Assembly: GCA_910575565.1 (NCBI GenBank)
Contig: CAJTFL010000001.1
Location: 186,001-250,000, forward strand
Direction of reading: 5' to 3'
Length of the DNA: 64,000 bases
DNA from: Lachnospiraceae bacterium
GTDB taxonomy: Bacteria; Bacillota; Clostridia; Lachnospirales; Lachnospiraceae
Part shown: positions 37,481 through 46,428 of the stretch, one piece after another
Layout: the number at the start of each line of letters is the position of its first letter
Numbering within the stretch: position 1 is the stretch's first letter
The notes under the pieces: generated by a model
Seen by the model: only the letters and a program-made list of their open reading frames with translations
What the model was told of the DNA's origin: nothing
Database searches by the model: none
Translations under genes and position numbers: made by a program

Positions 37481-37588
37481 AAATTTACGATGTCCGGCGA
37501 AAAGATATTGCTTTACAGTGCTAAAGCGGCTATAAGCTGAGTTTACAAGGGACTACACAAGGTAACGGTCTGACGGGCGCTGGGTTGA

Positions 37589-37671
37589 TTTTAACCTATC
37601 AGGCAAGTCCCTCACCCACCGCTTTCGTCTCCGTGACTTTAGAAGCGGGGGCTTCCTTGGATAGGTTAAAA
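37589..37671 (-). repeat. IS200/IS605-end-like palindromic unit, copy 2 (complete)
   Basis: TTTTAACCTATC (37589-37600) and GATAGGTTAAAA (37660-37671) are exact inverted ends of an 83-bp unit. The inner hairpin is CCGCTT/AAGCGG-like, with a GACGAAAGCGG sequence on the minus strand. It is the only copy with both ends. Confidence 0.5.
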
Positions 37672-37765
37672 TTTCCACAACAAAACACTAACGCAAAAAT
37701 CCTAACACATTAACAAACAAAACCAATCCTCCCCAAGAAATTTTGTACAGAATGTCAAAAAAGTA

Positions 37766-37794
37766 TTGATGTTTGATTAAAAATATGTTATGAT
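37766..37794 (+). promoter_or_regulatory. Promoter of the LacI-type regulator gene
   Basis: TTGATG at 37766-37771, exactly 17 bases, TATGAT at 37789-37794. The palindromic operator lies just downstream. Confidence 0.6.
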
Positions 37795-37804
37795 CTATAC
37801 GGTA

Positions 37805-37818
37805 TGTAAACGTTTACA
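37805..37818. promoter_or_regulatory. LacI-family operator TGTAAACGTTTACA
   Basis: A perfect 14-bp palindrome with the central CG typical of LacI/CcpA-family sites lies ten bases after the -10 element and 23 before the regulator's start codon. A bound repressor would block transcription, so autoregulation of the downstream operon is likely. CcpA binding is an alternative. Confidence 0.75.
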
Positions 37819-37841
37819 GATGTTAAAGAAGGGAAACAGGC

Positions 37842-38855
37842 ATGACGATCAACGATATTGCCAGGCTGGCTGGGGTTTCTATTGCAACGGTATCGCGGGT
37901 AATCAATAACAGGGGTTACGTGAAGGAAGAGACCCGCAGGCGCGTGGAAGCGGTTATTGATGCCCATGGTTATCGGCCCAGTGCGGCGGCCAGGACGCTG
38001 ATTCGCAGCAGCAGTTCGATGATTGCCGTGATTATGTCTGAGCGCCCTTCTTCTTTTTCGTCCAAAATCCTGGGGGTGATCGAGGAGCGGGCCGCCAGTC
38101 AGGGGGACAGCGTCCTTTTATATAATACGGGGGCGGAGGTAGAACGGGAGCAGAAGGCCATTTCCCAGGCGATTGAGCATCAGGTGAAAGGGATTTTGTT
38201 TTTGCCGGTGATGGATTCGGGCGAGGAAACGGCCAGGATGCTGAAGGAAGCGGAAAAAGGGGACGTGCCGGTGGTGCTTTTGGACTGGGATTTATATCAG
38301 GAAGAGTTTGACCGGGTGCTGATGGACAATAAGCAGGGCATATATGACGGCGTTGATATGCTGATTAAGGAAGGGCATCGTTGCATTGCCTTCGTGGCTT
38401 GCCCGGAGGTGGCGAGAAAGGGCGGGCAGCGTAAGGACGGGTATGTGCAGTGCCTAAAGGAATGGGATATTCCGGTAAATCAGGAGTATTTGTATGAGGG
38501 GCAGTTTAGCGAGCAGAGCGGGTATGAGGCCTGCAGGCAGTTTTTTGCCCTGCCGGCTCCTCCTACGGCGGTTCTGGCCGCCTGCAGTTCGGCTACATTG
38601 GGGTGTTTCCGGTATTTGAGTGAACATCGGCTGCTCCTGAAAAAGGATATTGGGCTGGTAGGCTTTGACGACATTTCCCTGGTGGAGTTTTTGGGTTATC
38701 CGGTTACGGCCTTAGAGCAGCCAGTCCGGGAGCTGGGGGAGTGTGCCTGTGATTTGCTGTATATGCGGGTGGATGGTTCCAGGCCGAAGGAGATCCGCCG
38801 GAAGCTGATTTTAGGGACGAAGACGGTAAGGCGCGGAAGCGAAAAGGGAAAGTAA
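37842..38855 (+). CDS. LacI-family transcriptional regulator
   Basis: The 337-residue repressor has the N-terminal HTH and hinge TINDIARLAGVSIATVSRVI, then GYRPSAAARTL. The periplasmic-binding-protein-like effector domain (residues 60-330) contains VLLDWDLYQEEFDRVLMDN and IGLVGFDDISLVEFLGYPVT. The effector is probably a sugar or nucleoside linked to the transporter downstream. It directly precedes the glycyl-radical enzyme and nucleoside ABC genes and has a perfect operator in its own promoter. Confidence 0.92.
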   Translation: MTINDIARLAGVSIATVSRVINNRGYVKEETRRRVEAVIDAHGYRPSAAARTLIRSSSSMIAVIMSERPSSFSSKILGVIEERAASQGDSVLLYNTGAEVEREQKAISQAIEHQVKGILFLPVMDSGEETARMLKEAEKGDVPVVLLDWDLYQEEFDRVLMDNKQGIYDGVDMLIKEGHRCIAFVACPEVARKGGQRKDGYVQCLKEWDIPVNQEYLYEGQFSEQSGYEACRQFFALPAPPTAVLAACSSATLGCFRYLSEHRLLLKKDIGLVGFDDISLVEFLGYPVTALEQPVRELGECACDLLYMRVDGSRPKEIRRKLILGTKTVRRGSEKGK

Positions 38856-38912
38856 AGGGTAACTGCGAGGCGCTGAACGGTTATAGTAAAAGAACGTAAA
38901 GGAGTGCGGAAT

Positions 38913-40403
38913 ATGACAGAGAATATGGAAGCAAGGATTAAAGAGATCATCGCGGATCCCAAGCTGACTTACCCCCAGCGGCTGATCGAGCTGGCGAAAG
39001 CGGCGGAGAATTTGCCGGATCCCGTGCCCTTAAGTGAAGATGCCCAGTATTTTGTGGAAAAGGGCGTGGTTTTTGACATGGGGGAAGGAAATGCCCCTTA
39101 CCGCCCCAGATATGTGGTTCCGGATTATGACCGGTTTATGGAGCAGGGGAGCAAGTTCCTGATGCTGGATCCGCCGAAGGACATCTGGGATGCGGTGGCA
39201 AATCTGACGATCCTTTACCGGTTTGTGCCTTCGGTTATCGCAGGGCCGGTGTACATCGGCCATATTGACCGCCTGCTGGAGCCTTTTGTGAAGGATGAGG
39301 AGGAGGCAAGGCACGCCATACGGCTGTTTTTGACCCATGTGGATCGGACGGTCAGCGATTCCTTTTGCCATGCGGATATCGGGCCTTATGACACGAAGGC
39401 GGGGCGGATTATCTTAGAGCTGTCGGCACAGATGCAGCGCCCCACGCCGAATATGTCTATGATTTATAATCAGCACACGCCGGATGATTTTGCCTTGAAA
39501 GCCATCGAGACGGGGCTTGTGACGGCGAAGCCAAGCTTTGTGAATGATGGAATGTACACTGAGGACTGGGGCAGCAATTACGCCATTGTCAGCTGCTATA
39601 ATGCCCTTCCGGTAGGGGGAGGCGGGCTGACCTTAGGGCGGCTGAACTTAAAGAAGCTGGCCGATTTAGCCGAGAGCCGTGAGCAGTTTTTGGATGATCT
39701 TTTGCCAAGGGCGGTAGCTGCCCAGTGCGAGCAGATGGATAAGCGGGACACCTTCATCCTGGAGGATGCCCATTTCCTGGAATACACCTTCCTGGCGGAA
39801 GAGGGACTGATCCATAAGGATCGGTTTGTGGGGATGTTTGGCATGGTAGGACTGGCGGAATGCGTAAACCAGGTGCTAAAGCTGACGGATCCTGGGGAAA
39901 GGTACGGCCACGGGAAGGAAGCGGAAGAATTTGCCTTGGATGTTCTGGAGCGGATTCACCGCCAGGTGGAGGCTTATCAGCCGAAATATGGGAAGTTTGC
40001 CCTTCACGGCCAGGTGGGAATATCCACGGACTGGGGGGTGACGCCCAATACCCGGGTTCCGGTAGGGGAGGAGCCTGCCCTTCCTGAGCACTTGATGTTT
40101 ACGGCTAAGACCCAGAAGCATTTTGCCGCAGGGATCGGGGAGCTGTTCCCCTTCGAGGAGACGGCCAAGAAGAACCCACGGGCAGTGCTGGATATCATTA
40201 AGGGGGCTTTCGGGCAGGGGATGCGTTATTTCTCCTTCTATTCCGATACCTCGGACGTTGTCCGCATAACCGGCTATCTGGTGAAGCGCTCGGATATTGA
40301 AAAGTATGATGCAGGGGAGAGATGTGTCGGCAATTCCACGATCCTCGGAAGCGGGGCCAGCAAGGGGCTGCGTATTTTTGAGCGAAGCGTGAGGAGTGTA
40401 TAA
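38913..40403 (+). CDS. yjjI: YjjI-family glycyl-radical enzyme
   Basis: The 496-residue protein matches the YjjI (DUF3029) family of glycyl-radical-like enzymes, of unknown reaction. The probable thiyl cysteine is in IVSCYNALPVGGGGLTLG, and the radical glycine in VVRITGYLV, 42 residues from the C terminus, where such motifs belong. AAAGGAG lies eight bases before the ATG at 38913; the frame also opens at a GTG at 38904. In E. coli yjjI sits beside its activase gene yjjW and near deoCABD; here no activase is visible, and nucleoside transport genes follow. The protein would be oxygen-sensitive. Confidence 0.82.
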   Translation: MTENMEARIKEIIADPKLTYPQRLIELAKAAENLPDPVPLSEDAQYFVEKGVVFDMGEGNAPYRPRYVVPDYDRFMEQGSKFLMLDPPKDIWDAVANLTILYRFVPSVIAGPVYIGHIDRLLEPFVKDEEEARHAIRLFLTHVDRTVSDSFCHADIGPYDTKAGRIILELSAQMQRPTPNMSMIYNQHTPDDFALKAIETGLVTAKPSFVNDGMYTEDWGSNYAIVSCYNALPVGGGGLTLGRLNLKKLADLAESREQFLDDLLPRAVAAQCEQMDKRDTFILEDAHFLEYTFLAEEGLIHKDRFVGMFGMVGLAECVNQVLKLTDPGERYGHGKEAEEFALDVLERIHRQVEAYQPKYGKFALHGQVGISTDWGVTPNTRVPVGEEPALPEHLMFTAKTQKHFAAGIGELFPFEETAKKNPRAVLDIIKGAFGQGMRYFSFYSDTSDVVRITGYLVKRSDIEKYDAGERCVGNSTILGSGASKGLRIFERSVRSV

Positions 40404-40494
40404 ATATGCCGCAGCCCTTAAAGGCGGGCTTTAGACGGCAGTGCGGCAGGCGGCAGCAGTGCGTATGCAAAAGAAAGGGGGAAGCAGGCAGCAG

Positions 40495-42018
40495 ATGGGA
40501 CATTTGCTTGAAGTCAAGGACGTGACGAAGATTTACGAAGGGGGCGTCCTGGCGAACCACAATGTAAATTTTACGGTGGATGAAGGGGAAATCCATGCCC
40601 TGGTAGGTGAGAACGGGGCGGGGAAGAGCACGCTGATGAAGATGCTCTACGGGCTGGAGGATGTTACCTCAGGCCATATTTATCTGAATGGCGAGGAATT
40701 AAAGCTGTCTTCCAGCAAGGAGGCTATCGAGCACGGCATCGGCATGGTGCATCAGCATTTTATGCTGGTGGATTCGCTGACCGGGGCGGAGAATATGATG
40801 CTGGGGCTGAAAAAAACCAGCTTTATCATTAACCGGAAACGGGACATTGACGTGACCAATGAAGTGGCGAAAAAGTATAATTTTGAGATTGACGCTTCCC
40901 GCCGGGTGCGGGATATGAGCGTGGGGATGAAGCAGAAGCTGGAAATCTTAAAGATCCTTTACCGCAGCGCCAAGCTGATCATCCTTGACGAGCCTACGGC
41001 GGTGCTTACGCCCCAGGAGACGGAGGAGCTTTTTGAGCGGCTTTTGGAGCTTAAGAAGCGGGGGATGACCATTATCTTCATTTCCCATAAGCTGAATGAG
41101 GTAAAGCGCATAAGCGACCGGATTACCGTGTTAAAGGGCGGGGTGACGAAAGGTACATATCTGACGAAGGATGTTTCGGAGGAAGATATTTCTAATCTGA
41201 TGGTTGGCCGTGAGATCTCCTTTGAGTATGACAAGGAATCGGTTAAGCTGGGAGAAGAGGTGCTGCGGGTAGAGAATTTAAAATACGTGGACAAGTTTAA
41301 GATCCCTAAGCTTTCCGGCGTAAGCTTTAAGGTGAACCGGGGGGAAATCGTGGGCATTGCCGGTGTAGAGGGCAATGGGCAGAGCGAGCTGATTTCCATC
41401 ATCACCGGGAATATGCCGGCGATTGACGGGAAGGTGTTCTTAAACGGGAAGGACATTACCAGTGAATCCATCACCCGGATCCGGAAGGAGGGGATGTCCC
41501 ATGTCCCGGAGGATCGTATGCTGGATGGCTGTGCCTCGGAGATGTCGGTTCAGGAAAATTTAACGGTTTCCAATATCGATACCTTTGCCAATAAGACCGG
41601 GATGATCCAGAAAACAAAGATCAAGGGATTCTGCAAAAACCAGATTGTGGAATTTAATGTGAAGACCAAGGACGAAAACCAGCCTATCGGCAGTTTGTCT
41701 GGGGGGAATATCCAGAAGGTGATTGTGGCCAGGGAGTTTAAGGCGAACAGCGGCCTTTTGGTGTTAAATCAGCCCACCCGCGGCGTTGACGTGGGAGCCA
41801 TCTCCTTTATTCACTCCAAGATCCTGGAAATGCGCAGCGACAATAAGGCGATCCTCCTGGTCTCGGCGGACTTAAACGAGCTGATTTCCCTAAGCGACCG
41901 GATTATCATTATGCATAAGGGAAAGATTGCCGGGATGTTAAGCAATTCGCCGAAAGTGACCGAGCAGGAGCTTGGCCTTTATATGCTGGGGTTAAAAAAG
42001 CAGGAAGGGTTGGGATAA
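40495..42018 (+). CDS. Nucleoside/sugar ABC transporter, duplicated ATP-binding protein
   Basis: About 507 residues with two ATPase domains, like RbsA and the NupO/YufO nucleoside proteins. The first has Walker A GENGAGKST, MSVGMKQKLEILKIL (signature variant) and LIILDEPTAVLTP. The second has GVEGNGQSE (degenerate Walker A), LSGGNIQK and LVLNQPTRGVD. The frame opens at 40441, but MGHLLEVKDVTKIY at 40495 is the family start. It energises uptake by the two following permeases; BMP-type systems import nucleosides. Confidence 0.9.
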   Translation: MGHLLEVKDVTKIYEGGVLANHNVNFTVDEGEIHALVGENGAGKSTLMKMLYGLEDVTSGHIYLNGEELKLSSSKEAIEHGIGMVHQHFMLVDSLTGAENMMLGLKKTSFIINRKRDIDVTNEVAKKYNFEIDASRRVRDMSVGMKQKLEILKILYRSAKLIILDEPTAVLTPQETEELFERLLELKKRGMTIIFISHKLNEVKRISDRITVLKGGVTKGTYLTKDVSEEDISNLMVGREISFEYDKESVKLGEEVLRVENLKYVDKFKIPKLSGVSFKVNRGEIVGIAGVEGNGQSELISIITGNMPAIDGKVFLNGKDITSESITRIRKEGMSHVPEDRMLDGCASEMSVQENLTVSNIDTFANKTGMIQKTKIKGFCKNQIVEFNVKTKDENQPIGSLSGGNIQKVIVAREFKANSGLLVLNQPTRGVDVGAISFIHSKILEMRSDNKAILLVSADLNELISLSDRIIIMHKGKIAGMLSNSPKVTEQELGLYMLGLKKQEGLG

Positions 42019-42021
42019 AGC

Positions 42022-43119
42022 ATGGAAAAAAAGAACCGGAAAAAATTTGATCTTATGGATTATTTCAGTGCGATCCGAATCGCGGCGGCCCTGCTGCTTT
42101 CGCTGCTGATCGTATTTGCGATTATCCTGTTCGTCAGCGAGATGCCGGGAGTGGCCATCCAGAAGCTGATGACTGGGCCGCTGGAGACGAAGCGGAGCTT
42201 TTTCAATGTAATCGTGCGGGGCATCCCCCTGGTATTTACCGGCCTGGGGCTTACGCTGTGCTTAAAGAGCGGTATTTTTAATATCAGCTCAGATGCATCC
42301 TTTTACATGGGCGCCGTGGTGGCTACGGCCATAGCTATTTCCTGGCCTCTGCCCAATATCGTCCATCAGATTGTCCTTATCGGGGCGGCGGCTATTGTGG
42401 GTGGGCTGATCTCCATGCTGCCGGTTATCGTAAATAAGTACACCAGGGTAAACCCGGTAGTCCTGGCGATTATGGCAAACTCGATTTTCTACTATTTTGG
42501 CCTTTCCATTATCAGCTCCTTTTTCCTGGAGAAGAGCGGGAGCTGGGGGAGCTATAAGTTCCCGGATGATGCAAGGCTGGGCACAATGATTAAGGGGACT
42601 TCCCTCCATTACGGCTTTGTGATCGTAATCCTGGTAACGCTTTTCGTCATCTTCCTGATGAATAAAACCTCCTTCGGCTATAAAGTCCGGGTGACGGGCA
42701 GCAACCCTGCCTTTGCCAAGACCTCTGGGATCCGCACTGGTTTTATCATCCTTTTAGCCCAGTTTATCGGCGGGGCCATCGCCGGGATGGGCGGGGCCAT
42801 TGAGATGGTAGGGGTTTATAAGCGTTTCCAGTGGCAGACCCAGACGAATTATGTGTGGGACGGCTTGCTGATTTATATGCTGGCTAACGGCAACCCGGTA
42901 TTTATCCCCATTACGGCCTTCTTTATCGCCTATCTGCGGGTGGGCGCTGAGATTATGTCCCGTTCTTCGGATTTGGATCCGGAAATCGTAACCTTTTTGC
43001 AGGGCATTATCATCCTGCTGGTTGCTTCCCAGCGGTTCCTTTACTTCTTAAAGAAGCGCCATGACCAGAAACTGTCCCTTAAGCAGGCTGAAGCAGAGGA
43101 AGGAGGTGCTGCGGCATGA
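42022..43119 (+). CDS. Nucleoside ABC transporter permease 1 (YufP/NupP-like)
   Basis: The 365-residue membrane protein of the BPD_transp_2 family has GIPLVFTGLGLTLCLKSGIF, then NKTSFGYKVRVTGSNPAFAK (the coupling loop), and GGAIAGMGGAIEMVGV. It starts three bases after the ATPase stop. It forms the channel with the next permease. Confidence 0.9.
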   Translation: MEKKNRKKFDLMDYFSAIRIAAALLLSLLIVFAIILFVSEMPGVAIQKLMTGPLETKRSFFNVIVRGIPLVFTGLGLTLCLKSGIFNISSDASFYMGAVVATAIAISWPLPNIVHQIVLIGAAAIVGGLISMLPVIVNKYTRVNPVVLAIMANSIFYYFGLSIISSFFLEKSGSWGSYKFPDDARLGTMIKGTSLHYGFVIVILVTLFVIFLMNKTSFGYKVRVTGSNPAFAKTSGIRTGFIILLAQFIGGAIAGMGGAIEMVGVYKRFQWQTQTNYVWDGLLIYMLANGNPVFIPITAFFIAYLRVGAEIMSRSSDLDPEIVTFLQGIIILLVASQRFLYFLKKRHDQKLSLKQAEAEEGGAAA

Positions 43120-44057
43120 TGGAGTTTTTCGTTTCCCCAACCTTCTGGAAGACGGTGCTGGCCAGCACTACTCCGGTAATGCTGGCGACGCTGGCGGCCA
43201 ATATGATGACCAAGTCCGGGATCTTTAACCTGGCTATCGAAGGAACCATGCTGATCTGTGCCCTGACCGGCGTAGTGGCCAGCGCCTTTACCCAGAATCT
43301 GTGGGTAGGCTGCATTGCCGCCGTGCTGATGGGGATTGTCATATCCTTTGTGTTCGGCTATTTTGCCCTGATTATGAGGGGGGCCATGAATGCCTGCGGC
43401 GTTGCCTTAAACTTAGTGGCTACCGGAGGGACGGTTTTCGTGCTGGTAATGCTGACCGGCAGCAAGGCCAATTCCAGCGCCTTAAAGAGCCTGACCTTCC
43501 CGGTGGTGGAGATTCCGGTGTTAAAGAGCATTCCGGTGCTTGGAACCATCTTCTCCGGCCATAACCTGGTGACGTACATTGCCTGGGTGATTGTGGCGGT
43601 AACGTCCTGGATGCTGTATAAGACAAAGCTTGGCATCAATATCCGGGCAGTGGGCGAGAACCCTGCCGCAGCGAAGGCTGCCGGCTTAAATGTGATCTTC
43701 CATCAGTTTGTGGCTTTGGCGATCTGCGGTGTGTCCTGTTCCTTTGGGGGGATGTACCTGTCCATGGGGGCTTTAAAATCCTTTACCACCGGGATGGTGG
43801 CCGGAAGAGGATATATGTCCCTGGCGATGGATGCCATGAGCCAGGGGAACCCGGTCGTGGGGTGCTTAAGCTCCCTGCTGTACGGTTTTTCCGATACCAT
43901 TACGGTGTATTTGCAGCTTTACAGCAAGATTGACTTGAAGCTGATTGATGCCTTCCCTTACCTATTCATCATCGTGGTTCTGGTGATTATCCAGGCTATC
44001 CGCAGGATGACGGCCAGGAGGAAGGAGCGCCTGGCAAGTATGCAGCAGACGGCGTAA
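43116..44057 (+). CDS. Nucleoside ABC transporter permease 2 (YufQ/NupQ-like)
   Basis: The 313-residue BPD_transp_2 permease has TTPVMLATLAANMMTKSGIF, then LGINIRAVGENPAAAKAAGL (coupling loop), and GGMYLSMGALKSFTTGMVAG. Its ATG overlaps the previous stop (ATGA), with GGAGGTG just upstream, so the two permeases are translationally coupled. Confidence 0.9.
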   Translation: MMEFFVSPTFWKTVLASTTPVMLATLAANMMTKSGIFNLAIEGTMLICALTGVVASAFTQNLWVGCIAAVLMGIVISFVFGYFALIMRGAMNACGVALNLVATGGTVFVLVMLTGSKANSSALKSLTFPVVEIPVLKSIPVLGTIFSGHNLVTYIAWVIVAVTSWMLYKTKLGINIRAVGENPAAAKAAGLNVIFHQFVALAICGVSCSFGGMYLSMGALKSFTTGMVAGRGYMSLAMDAMSQGNPVVGCLSSLLYGFSDTITVYLQLYSKIDLKLIDAFPYLFIIVVLVIIQAIRRMTARRKERLASMQQTA

Positions 44058-44182
44058 AAGGTTTGGCTGCCGTTTGGGGGGCACATTTTCCTAAAGTGCC
44101 TGCGATAAATGTAACGGTTCAGACGGGCAAAGAAGATGCCATGCCTTAACTGTTGTCAATAAATATAAGGAGGAATTTTATT

Positions 44183-44770
44183 ATGCAGCAGGAATATTAT
44201 GATCCTTGGTCAAATACAAGGACGAAAAACGGCTTGGAGGCGGATTTGGTGATTTCGGCCTTGCAGAAGTGCATCCGCCGGGGCGAGGAAGATTTGGCTA
44301 TGCGCATGGCCTATGAGCTGTATATCACATCTACCTTCCACGAGGAAAAAATGTGGAACCGGATTCTGGTGATTTCCGTGGAGGATATCGGCTTTGGGAA
44401 CACGGAAGCTCCTATATTTGTGAAGACCATGTATGATCTCCACAAGGAATATCCGTATATGGATGGGGATCGCCCGATTTTCTTCCTTCATGCCATCCGC
44501 TATCTGTGCAGATGCCAGAAGGAGCGCTCCACGGATCACATTAAGAATATCATCATGAAGGAATTCCAAAACGGCTATGTGCCGGAGATTCCGGAATATG
44601 CCGTAGATATGCACACCATCAAGGGAAGGGCTATGGGAAGGGATGTGTTCTATTTCCTGGATGAGGCCAGCAAGGTTGTGCCGCTGTGGGATGAGTATGA
44701 TGACTCTTACCGCCAGAAGCTGTATGAGATGTGCAAGAAAGAAGCTGAGGAAGCAAAAAAAGAGCAGTAA
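44183..44770 (+). CDS. RarA/MgsA C-terminal-domain-like protein
   Basis: The 195-residue soluble protein contains ALQKCIRRGEEDLAMRMAYE followed by RILVISVEDIGFGN, the pattern of the C-terminal oligomerisation domain of RarA/MgsA AAA+ proteins, but without an ATPase domain. AAGGAGG precedes the ATG at 44183. It lies between the permease and binding-protein genes of the nucleoside transporter, an unexpected partner. The function is unknown; a role in nucleoside handling is only suggested by position. Confidence 0.6.
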   Translation: MQQEYYDPWSNTRTKNGLEADLVISALQKCIRRGEEDLAMRMAYELYITSTFHEEKMWNRILVISVEDIGFGNTEAPIFVKTMYDLHKEYPYMDGDRPIFFLHAIRYLCRCQKERSTDHIKNIIMKEFQNGYVPEIPEYAVDMHTIKGRAMGRDVFYFLDEASKVVPLWDEYDDSYRQKLYEMCKKEAEEAKKEQ

Positions 44771-45042
44771 GCTAAAGATAATCAATGTAATGATTAAGGG
44801 AATTGATGAAAGCGGTGGGGATAAAAACATCGCTGGAAAGTGCCAGGCAGCAGTGTGGATGGGCGGCCTGGGCAAAGTGAGGGGAGGCGGTTTCCGGGCA
44901 GCCGCGCAAATGACGGCTAACGGGTTTTAGCGCATATGTGCCGCGTTTAAGCGGCGGCCTGGTGACGTTCCACATACATGGCAGCCTTCTGCTTTGGCAG
45001 GAGAGGCTTGCCGGAAACCAATTCAAGGAGGAAAATGTATTC

Positions 45043-46266
45043 ATGAAAAACTGGAAGAAATTTGCAGCACTGGGAATGGCGGCAGTGATGGCCGCAGGTA
45101 CGCTGGCCGGATGCGGCGGTGGAAAAGACAGCGGCGGAGCCGGGGCGGGGGATGCCACGACCCAGGCGGAAGCTGGGGAAAAGCCTGAGGCGAAGGAAGA
45201 TGCCGGTGCAGATAAGGCAGAGGCCAAGGATGAGGGCGGCAGCGACAGCGGGGAAAAGAAGGAAGTGTATGTATTTATTCGTGACCGGGGCGATTTGTCT
45301 TACTGGGACAGCATGGCGGAAGGCTCTGACCGCGCGGTAAAGGATTTTGCGGATCGTGCGAACGTCCATGTGGTAGAGACGACGGCGGATATTCAGGCGA
45401 ACCTTCAGGCAATGTATGAGGCTGCAGATGCCGGGGCGGATCTGATCATCACGGCTTCCGACTTTAAGGATAACCTGGTGGAGGTTTCCAATGAGTACCC
45501 GGACATTGCCTTTACCATTATCAGTGAAAATGTAATTGACCAGTGTGAAAACGGAAACGTTTACGGTGTTGATTTTGCAACGGCTCAGGCAGCTTACTTA
45601 GGTGGAATCGTGGCAGCGGACATCGCGGCTAACGGCGCTGGCGATGTGGAGGCAACCAACGTTATCGGCTTTGTAGGCGGCATGGACGAGTCCCTTCCTA
45701 TCCAGGAATACCTGTGGGGCTATATCCAGGGAGCAAAGGCGTATAACCCAGATGTAAAGATCGTTTACAACTACGTAGGCGCATGGAACGATCCGGATAC
45801 GGCAAAAACCCAGTCCATGACCCAGTATAATGACGCCGGTGCGGCGGTAATCTTTGCCTGCGCAGGCGGTTCCGGCAACGGCGTGCACAATGCTTCAGCA
45901 GAGGCGAAGAAGTTCGTCCTTGGCGTAGACAGCGACCAGTCCTTGCTGTATGCGGACGACAAGGATATCCAGGATCGGTTTGCCACCTCAGTGGTAAAGG
46001 AAGTTGGTACGGCAATCTATAATGTAATCGGCCAGTACTTGGATGAGGGAACCCTTCCTTACGGCGAGTATGAGATCGTAGGCCTTGCAGACGGCGCGGT
46101 AGGCATCGTTGAAGGCGCTGCCCTTGACGGGGTTCTGTCTGATGAGGGCAAGGCAAAGCTGGAAGAGGCGAAGGCCGGCATTTCCGACGGTTCCATTACG
46201 GTTGAAAGTGCTATTGGCCGGGAGCAGGATGAGATCAAGGCATTTATCACCGAAAACTGCCAATAA
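45043..46266 (+). CDS. BMP-family nucleoside-binding lipoprotein
   Basis: About 407 residues with a lipoprotein signal (MKNWKKFAALGMAAVMAAGT then LAGC), an Ala/Gly/Glu-rich linker to about residue 65, and a BMP (PF02608) binding domain: DRGDLSYWDSMAEGSDRAV, ITASDFKDNLVEVSNEYPD, NVYGVDFATAQAAYLGGIV and GVDSDQSLL. It captures the substrate for the transporter upstream. AAGGAGG fixes the start at 45043, although the frame opens at 44938. The 270 bases before it hold no clear feature. Confidence 0.9.
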   Translation: MKNWKKFAALGMAAVMAAGTLAGCGGGKDSGGAGAGDATTQAEAGEKPEAKEDAGADKAEAKDEGGSDSGEKKEVYVFIRDRGDLSYWDSMAEGSDRAVKDFADRANVHVVETTADIQANLQAMYEAADAGADLIITASDFKDNLVEVSNEYPDIAFTIISENVIDQCENGNVYGVDFATAQAAYLGGIVAADIAANGAGDVEATNVIGFVGGMDESLPIQEYLWGYIQGAKAYNPDVKIVYNYVGAWNDPDTAKTQSMTQYNDAGAAVIFACAGGSGNGVHNASAEAKKFVLGVDSDQSLLYADDKDIQDRFATSVVKEVGTAIYNVIGQYLDEGTLPYGEYEIVGLADGAVGIVEGAALDGVLSDEGKAKLEEAKAGISDGSITVESAIGREQDEIKAFITENCQ

Positions 46267-46286
46267 TCAGTAATCATGCAGATAAA

Positions 46287-46329
46287 AAGGCATCGCTTAA
46301 TCTTCAAATTGATGGTTGAGCGATGCCTT
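46287..46329 (+). terminator. Terminator-like hairpin after the transporter operon
   Basis: AAGGCATCGCT (46287-46297) pairs exactly with AGCGATGCCTT (46319-46329). Only a weak T-tract follows. Confidence 0.55.
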
Positions 46330-46344
46330 CGCCCTATGTCTGCG

Positions 46345-46422
46345 GAAAGTAACGGAGGTAGAAAGTAACAGAGGTAAAAAGTGATGGAGGTAAAAGTAAC
46401 GAGGTAAAAAGTAACGGAGGTA
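46345..46422 (+). repeat. Five tandem 14-16-bp repeats, each with a Shine-Dalgarno sequence
   Basis: Units of the form AAAGTAACGGAGGTA occur at 46345, 46361, 46377, 46393 and 46407, with small variations. The last GGAGG is eight bases before the TTG start of the methyltransferase gene. Only that copy is placed to initiate; the others could trap ribosomes or slip in number. Confidence 0.8.
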
Positions 46423-46428
46423 AAACAT

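Noticed and set aside
22436..37700. One intact integrative element with both attachment ends
   Set aside because: No integrase gene and no matching terminal repeats were found; the gene content suggests pieces of more than one element.
46345..46422. CRISPR-like array from five short repeats
   Set aside because: The units are head-to-tail without spacers and each is a ribosome-binding site.
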